Assembly (NCBI GenBank): GCA_009774895.1
Contig: VSOO01000045.1
Location: forward strand, 1-10,236
DNA: 10,236 bases
Reading direction: 5' to 3'
Origin: Alistipes sp.
GTDB lineage: Bacteria; Bacteroidota; Bacteroidia; Bacteroidales; Rikenellaceae
The notes beneath the pieces are model-generated. The model did not search any database and had not been told where the DNA came from. It saw nothing but the letters and a program-made list of their open reading frames with translations. Of this stretch, positions 6,040-10,236 are shown piece after piece (position 1 is the first letter of the stretch; each line of letters begins with the position of its first letter). Made by a program: the position numbers and the translations under genes.

Positions 6040-8336
6040 CGTTCGCAATCGGTTAGGGGTAAGACAATGGCAGCGGGCGACTGCTCCGACAGGATGCATT
6101 CGCAGCCGCCGATGCGGATCGTGAGGGGAGCGCCCTCGCACGCCACCTCCACCCGGTCGTGTGCGGCGCGCACCGACAGCACGCGCCCCCGGAAGCGGAC
6201 ACGGAATGCCAGCGAGCGCCACGCGGCGGGAAGCGCCGGGGCGAACGTCAGCACGCCGTCGCGCACGCGCATGCCGCCGAAGCCCTCGACCAGCGCAAGC
6301 CACGTGCCGGCCATCGAGGTGACGTGGCACCCCTCGGCGACTTCGCGGTTGTAGTCGTCCAGGTCGAGCCGCGCCGTGCGCAGAAAGAGCGCATAGGCAC
6401 GCTCCATGTCGCCCAGGCGCGCCGCGAGCACGGCGTGCACGCAGGGCGAGAGCGACGACTCGTGCACGGTGCGGGGTTCGTAGAAGTCGAAATTGCGGCG
6501 CAGGGTCTCGCGGTCGAAATCCTCGGCGAAGAAGTAGAGCCCCTGCAACACGTCGGCCTGCTTGATGAAGCACGAGCGCAGGATGCGGTCCCACGACCAC
6601 TTCTGATTCAGGGGGCGCTCCGCGGGGTCGAGCCGGTCCACGGTCATCTGCACCTTGTCCAGGTAGCCGTCCTGCTGGAGGAAGATGCCGCGTTCGCGGT
6701 CCTCGCCCAGGTAGAGTCCGTCGGCGATGCGGAGCCAGTCGGCCGTTTCGCGCTCCGCATCGAACGCCCGCTTCGCGCAGATGCGGGCATAGTCCGCAGG
6801 ACGGTGTTCGCGCACCCAGGCCGCCGTCTCGGCGGCATAGCGCATCGACCACCGGGCGATGTAGGAGGTGTACCAGTTGTTGTTCACGTTGTTCTCGTAC
6901 TCGTTGGGCCCCGTGACCCCCAGCAGCACGTACTGCGCACGGGCCTCGGACCAGCTGATCCGCTGCGCCCAGAAGCGGGCGAGCGAGAGCAGCACCTCCA
7001 GTCCGCACGCGGCCAGATACTCCCGGTCGCCGGTGTAGCGGACGTAGTTGTATATGGCATAGGCGATGGCGCCGTTGCGGTGGATCTCCTCGAAGGTGAT
7101 CTCCCACTCGTTGTGGCACTCCTCGCCGTTCACGGTCACCATCGGATAGAGCGCCGCGCCGCCGCCGAAACCCAGTTTTGCAGCGTTCTCGATCGCCTTG
7201 TCCAGCTGAGCGTAGCGGTAGACGAGCAGCTCGCGGGCCACCTCCTGCCCCACGGCCGCCATGTAGAACGGCAGGCAGTAGGCCTCCGTGTCCCAGTAGG
7301 TCACGCCGCCGTACTTCTCGCCCGTGAAGCCCTTCGGACCGATGTTGAGGCGCGTGTCGGTGCCCGCATAGGTTTGCAGCAGCATGAAGATGCAGAAACG
7401 GATGCCCTGCTGGGCCTTCGCGTCGCCCTCGATCACGACGTCGCAGCCGTGCCACCGCCGCGCCCACGCCGCGGACTGCTCCGCGGCCAGCGCATCGAAA
7501 CCGATCGCGGCCGCCTCCGACGCCGCACGCCGGGCCGCACCGACCAGCTCCGCCTCGGGATGGTTGAGCGTCGAGCAGATGCCCGCATACTTACGGAGCA
7601 CCGCCGTGCCGCCGCGTGCGACGCGCACCGCGGCCGTCTGCGCCACGCGCTCCCCGCAGGTCACGGTCTCGAAACGGGCGCCGTCGAGGCGGCACACCTG
7701 GGCCCAGGCCGCACCGAAGCCGCTTCGGAGCGTGCGCATGCACACGGCATCGGGCTCGGTCGCCGCATGAGTCCAGAACTTCTCGTCGTAGTTGGCGTCC
7801 GCATTGCGCACGTCGGCGTCGATAAACGGAGTGAAGCGCACCTCGGCGTCGCAGTCGGGAAGCGTCACGGCATAGCGCACTACTCCCGCCTCGCGGTGTT
7901 CGAGCGGCAGGAAGCGGTCGATCGCCGCACACACCCGCACGCCGTTGCGCATGCGCACGGTCATGCGGCGGCGCAACACCCCCTCGCGCATGTCGAGCTC
8001 GCGGCGGAACGACTCCACGCACACCGAGGCCAGGTCGAGCGGCTCGCCGTTCACCTCGACCTCCACGCCGATCCAGAACGCAGCGTTGAGGACCTTGGCG
8101 AAGTACTCCGGATAGCCGTTTTTCCACCACCCGACCCGCGTTCTGTCGGGGTAATAGACGCCCCCGATGTAGTTGCCCTGCAACGAGGGGCCCGAATAGC
8201 GCTCCTCGAAATTCGCACGGCCTCCCCACTCGCCGTTGCCCAGCGAGAAAAGCGATTCGGAACACGGCACGCGCTCCGGGTCGAAACGCTCCTCCACGAT
8301 CTTCCACGGATCGACGGTCAAATAATCTTCGGACAT
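6036..8336 (-). CDS. mapA: GH65 maltose phosphorylase (766 aa)
   Basis: Catalyses maltose + phosphate to glucose + beta-D-glucose-1-phosphate by inversion. The family order is present: an N-terminal super-beta-sandwich (to about 270, with LFSLGNGEWGGRANFEE), an (alpha/alpha)6 catalytic barrel (about 310-690) and a small C-terminal beta domain. Catalytic acid Glu479 lies in VTGPNEYENNVNNNWYT, a version typical of maltose rather than trehalose phosphorylases. Substrate and phosphate residues are visible in YWDTE (347-351), IKQAD (591-595), HESS (625-628) and MAGTW (675-679). Loop 3, HNEWEITFE (408-416), corresponds to the loop reported to set acceptor specificity in Lactobacillus maltose phosphorylase. 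Length is usual. There is no signal peptide, so it is cytoplasmic. The start is ATG 8336; no strong Shine-Dalgarno is seen, as is common in Bacteroidetes. It lies between pgmB (91 bp upstream) and the GH13 gene (4-bp overlap). Kojibiose or trehalose phosphorylase are the alternatives. Confidence 0.95.
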   Translation of the reverse strand: MSEDYLTVDPWKIVEERFDPERVPCSESLFSLGNGEWGGRANFEERYSGPSLQGNYIGGVYYPDRTRVGWWKNGYPEYFAKVLNAAFWIGVEVEVNGEPLDLASVCVESFRRELDMREGVLRRRMTVRMRNGVRVCAAIDRFLPLEHREAGVVRYAVTLPDCDAEVRFTPFIDADVRNADANYDEKFWTHAATEPDAVCMRTLRSGFGAAWAQVCRLDGARFETVTCGERVAQTAAVRVARGGTAVLRKYAGICSTLNHPEAELVGAARRAASEAAAIGFDALAAEQSAAWARRWHGCDVVIEGDAKAQQGIRFCIFMLLQTYAGTDTRLNIGPKGFTGEKYGGVTYWDTEAYCLPFYMAAVGQEVARELLVYRYAQLDKAIENAAKLGFGGGAALYPMVTVNGEECHNEWEITFEEIHRNGAIAYAIYNYVRYTGDREYLAACGLEVLLSLARFWAQRISWSEARAQYVLLGVTGPNEYENNVNNNWYTSYIARWSMRYAAETAAWVREHRPADYARICAKRAFDAERETADWLRIADGLYLGEDRERGIFLQQDGYLDKVQMTVDRLDPAERPLNQKWSWDRILRSCFIKQADVLQGLYFFAEDFDRETLRRNFDFYEPRTVHESSLSPCVHAVLAARLGDMERAYALFLRTARLDLDDYNREVAEGCHVTSMAGTWLALVEGFGGMRVRDGVLTFAPALPAAWRSLAFRVRFRGRVLSVRAAHDRVEVACEGAPLTIRIGGCECILSEQSPAAIVLPLTDCER

Positions 8337-8427
8337 AGGTTATCGTTTTTCATTCCATCAAACACACCCCCGTCCGGCCTTTTCGGGACCGCAAGGCGAG
8401 GGGCACCGCGACGGCGGCTTCATTTAT

Positions 8428-9099
8428 CTACGCACCGGCGGCATCCAGTCCGGCGGCCAACGCTCCGGGGGTGAAATCCGCGAACGAGGCGATCCGCAGC
8501 TCCGCGGCCGCCGTGGCCGCCCCCGTGCCCACACCGACACAGCGCATGCCGGCGCGGTGCGCCGCCTCGATGCCCGCGGCCGCATCCTCGAAGACCACGC
8601 ACTGCGCGGGCTCCGCACCCACGCGCGAGGCGCCCAGCAGGAAGACCTCCGGATCGGGTTTGGCCCGCGTGAGGTGCGTGCCGTCCACCATGTCATCGAA
8701 CAAGGGCCGGAGTCCCGTGCGGTCGAGCACGAGCCCCGCATTTTTCGACGAGGAGCCGAGCACGCGCCCGATGCCCCGGCCGCGCAGGCTCCGCAGGAAC
8801 TCCACGCACCCCGGAAGCACCTCGGCGGGAGTCATCGCCGCGACAAAATCCAAATAGAAAGCGTTCTTCTCCGCGGCGAGGCGCTCACGCTCCTCGGGCG
8901 CGAAGCGGCGCTCCATGCCGCCCGCCCGCAGCACCACCTCCAGCGAATCCATGCGGCTCAAACCGCGGATCGACGCCTCGCACGCAGGCGGAAACTCGAA
9001 ACCCAGCCCCCGCGCCAGACGCGCCCAGGCCAGGTAATGATAACGGGCGGTGTCCACGAGAACTCCGTCCAGATCGAATATGCAGCATCGTATCGTCAT
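8428..9099 (-). CDS. pgmB: Beta-phosphoglucomutase, HAD superfamily (223 aa)
   Basis: Converts beta-D-glucose-1-phosphate from MapA to glucose-6-phosphate via an aspartyl-phosphate enzyme and beta-glucose-1,6-bisphosphate. Motif I is FDLDGVLVDT with nucleophile Asp9 and acid/base Asp11. The helical cap carries His21 and RGLSRMDSLE (Arg49), matching the cap residues of Lactococcus lactis beta-PGM. Motif II is GSSSKN (115-120), motif III Lys147 in AKPDPE, and motif IV Glu171-Asp172 in VFEDAAAGIEAA, which bind phosphate and magnesium. Length equals that of the known enzyme. ATG 9099-9097 is chosen because motif I follows at once; the frame is open further upstream but gives unconvincing Arg/Ala-rich sequence. 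It is the first gene of the maltose phosphorylase operon, about 60 nt below a -7 box, and ends in TAG. Confidence 0.95.
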   Translation of the reverse strand: MTIRCCIFDLDGVLVDTARYHYLAWARLARGLGFEFPPACEASIRGLSRMDSLEVVLRAGGMERRFAPEERERLAAEKNAFYLDFVAAMTPAEVLPGCVEFLRSLRGRGIGRVLGSSSKNAGLVLDRTGLRPLFDDMVDGTHLTRAKPDPEVFLLGASRVGAEPAQCVVFEDAAAGIEAAHRAGMRCVGVGTGAATAAAELRIASFADFTPGALAAGLDAAGA

Positions 9100-9159
9100 C
9101 GTATCGTCCGATTCGGGGAGCGCCCCTGCGGCACGCGGACATCGCCTGCACGCTCCATA

Positions 9160-9167
9160 CAAATATA
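9160..9167 (-). promoter_or_regulatory. Probable -7 box of the pgmB-mapA-GH13 operon
   Basis: CAAATATA on the plus strand reads TATATTTG on the minus strand, an exact TAnnTTTG match about 60 nt before the pgmB ATG. The upstream region has an A/T run (GATTTTTTTC on minus) but no clear TTTG at the right spacing, so the -33 element is weak or the promoter needs an activator. Confidence 0.5.
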
Positions 9168-9484
9168 GAAAAAAATCGCCGAAAACCGGCTCCGACGCCG
9201 ACAAATTTCGAACCGGACACCCGCAACCGCCCGCCGCCGCCCCCTCGTCGAGCCGCGGGCGTTCGACGTACTCCATCGCAGAGGAGAGTCCGCACACCGG
9301 CCGCCGCAACCGGGCAAGCGCTCCGGGAGCGGTCCGAAGCATCATCTGCCCGCGAATACTCCGCCCGCAGCCCGCGGCGCAAAGGCCTGCGGTCACTCCG
9401 GCCGCAAGCCGCCTTATTTTCGGTTCGTCGAGCAAGCCGCAAACAGCCGGCAGCACCACACCGCAGAAAGGGACCCGAACGAAA

Positions 9485-9511
9485 ATCGCCCCTCCGCACG
9501 GGAGGGGCGAT
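9485..9511 (-). terminator. Intrinsic terminator of argS
   Basis: ATCGCCCCTCC (9485-9495) and GGAGGGGCGAT (9501-9511) form a perfect 11-bp stem with a 5-nt loop. On the minus strand the stem runs into a short T-run (ATTTTCGTT), 57 nt after the argS stop. This is the most convincing rho-independent terminator in the window and separates argS from the maltodextrin operon. Confidence 0.8.
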
Positions 9512-9568
9512 GATTCACAAGACCGTATGTCCGCGGACCGCGCGCACGCCGGCCGGGCGACCGGACGC

Positions 9569-10236
9569 CTACATGCGCTCGGGCACGTCGATGCCGAGCA
9601 GCCCCATCGCCGCACGCAGCACCCGCGCCACCTGTTCGGCCAGCTGGAGGCGCATGCGACGCACGGCCGCATCCTCCTCGCGCAGGATCGAATGGTCGTG
9701 GTAATAGCCGTTGAAGAGCTTCGCCAGGTCGTAGGCATAGGCCGCGATGATCGAGGGGGCGAAGTTCTCGCCCGCCGACGCCACGACGGCGGGATAGTCG
9801 GTGAGCATCTTGACCAGCTCCACCTCATCCGCCACGAACGAGCCGTAAACCCCGGCGTCGGGCGCTCCGTCGAACGCCACGCCCGTCTCCTGCGCCTTGC
9901 GCAGCACCGAGCGGATGCGCGCATGGGTGTACTGGATGAACGGACCCGTATTGCCGTTGAAGTCGATCGACTCGCGCGGGTCGAAAAGCATCGTCTTCTT
10001 GGGGTCCACCTTGAGAATAAAGTACTTAAGCGCGCCCAGACCCACCATCGACGACACGGCCGCAGCCTCCTCCTCCGAGCAGCCGTCGAGCTTGCCCAGC
10101 TCGTCCGACATCTCGCGGGCGGTCTGCACCATGCCGGCGATCAGGTCGTCGGCATCGACCACCGTGCCCTCGCGCGACTTCATCTTGCCCTCGGGCAACT
10201 CGACCATGCCGTAGGAAAGGTGGGTGATGTGGTCGC
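9569..10236 (-). CDS. argS: Arginyl-tRNA synthetase, C-terminal part
   Basis: Charges tRNA-Arg with arginine in the cytoplasm. The gene runs off the right edge; 222 codons including the stop are present. The frame enters as DHITHLSYGMVELPEGKMKS, and this KMKSREGT is the KMSKS-like loop of class I ArgS, followed by VVDADDL, which is typical of Bacteroidetes ArgS. The C-terminal DALR-type anticodon-binding domain follows, recognisable by the strings FNGNTGPFIQYTHARIRS, YAYDLAKLFNGYYHDHSIL and RMRLQLAEQVARVLRAAMGL, ending GIDVPERM then TAG. The catalytic N-terminus lies outside the window. It is a housekeeping gene and anchors this side as native chromosome. Its natural end at TAG also shows that TAG is an ordinary stop here. 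Confidence 0.97.
   Translation of the reverse strand, partial: DHITHLSYGMVELPEGKMKSREGTVVDADDLIAGMVQTAREMSDELGKLDGCSEEEAAAVSSMVGLGALKYFILKVDPKKTMLFDPRESIDFNGNTGPFIQYTHARIRSVLRKAQETGVAFDGAPDAGVYGSFVADEVELVKMLTDYPAVVASAGENFAPSIIAAYAYDLAKLFNGYYHDHSILREEDAAVRRMRLQLAEQVARVLRAAMGLLGIDVPERM

Larger units (their letters stand above)
9100..9568. other. Intergenic region between argS and pgmB
   Basis: 469 bp. It holds the pgmB promoter (near 9160) and the argS terminator (9485-9511). The rest (about 9200-9480) is GC-rich with small dyads such as CGCTCC-G-GGAGCG, and I see no gene in it: the open frames there translate to Arg/Ala/Gly-rich sequence without motifs and overlap the start of pgmB. Confidence 0.6.

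Noticed and set aside
4105..6354. A 749-codon plus-strand open frame spanning the beta-barrel gene, the intergenic hairpin and the GH13 gene
   Set aside because: It crosses two well-supported genes and a terminator in the wrong frame or strand, and its Ala/Arg/Ser-rich translation has no recognisable domain.
6159..8474. A 771-codon open frame on the plus strand, antisense to almost all of mapA
   Set aside because: It mirrors mapA, whose GH65 motifs are unmistakable. Long antisense frames are expected in GC-rich genes with strong third-position bias, and its translation is His/Arg/Ala-rich with no motif.
9100..9924. Upstream extension of the pgmB frame through the intergenic region into argS
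   Set aside because: HAD motif I begins seven residues after ATG 9099, a promoter and a terminator lie in the extension, and argS is clearly encoded there in another frame.

Overview
The window looks like a chromosomal segment of a GC-rich gut Bacteroidales, most likely Alistipes or a close relative, with the end of an integrated mobile element at its left edge. The grounds are Bacteroidetes-type -7 boxes (TAnnTTTG) upstream of several genes, a lipoprotein with the C-S-D-D-D-D surface-export signature, a FISUMP-type domain, an IntDOT-like integrase, and a Bacteroidetes-style ArgS C-terminus. Bases 1 to about 1800 are visibly less GC-rich than the rest, which fits acquired DNA next to a native chromosome. 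The genus is an inference.

Layout. Bases 1-1446 (minus strand) carry two tandem tyrosine recombinases. The complete one (223-1446) is followed after 30 bp by the first 64 codons of a second, cut by the window edge. Bases 1447-1887 hold no gene. They contain a nested inverted repeat over the integrase promoter, further inverted repeats, and two matches to the GTAnnTTTGC core that CTnDOT-type elements use for integration. Bases 1888-3291 (plus) hold a surface-lipoprotein/FISUMP gene that is split by three in-frame TAG codons within 27 nt, although both halves stay in the same frame; it is probably a broken gene. A strong hairpin follows, then about 450 bp of non-coding DNA with a diverged tandem duplication of an 85-bp unit. 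Bases 3804-4568 (plus) encode a secreted, probably outer-membrane beta-barrel protein that resembles TorF-type putative porins. A perfect 11-bp hairpin separates it from the convergent operon.

Bases 9099 down to 4762 (minus) form a maltodextrin operon: beta-phosphoglucomutase (pgmB), GH65 maltose phosphorylase (mapA), and a signal-less GH13 alpha-amylase-type enzyme that overlaps mapA by ATGA. The predicted flow is cytoplasmic: GH13 shortens maltodextrins, MapA splits maltose with phosphate into glucose and beta-glucose-1-phosphate, and PgmB converts the latter into glucose-6-phosphate. This saves one ATP per maltose compared with hydrolysis. Upstream, after 469 bp without a gene, lies the 3' end of argS with its own intrinsic terminator.

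I found no CRISPR array, tRNA, rRNA or convincing new multi-gene defence system. The items most worth a second look are the integrase/attachment region and the triple-amber interruption of the lipoprotein gene.
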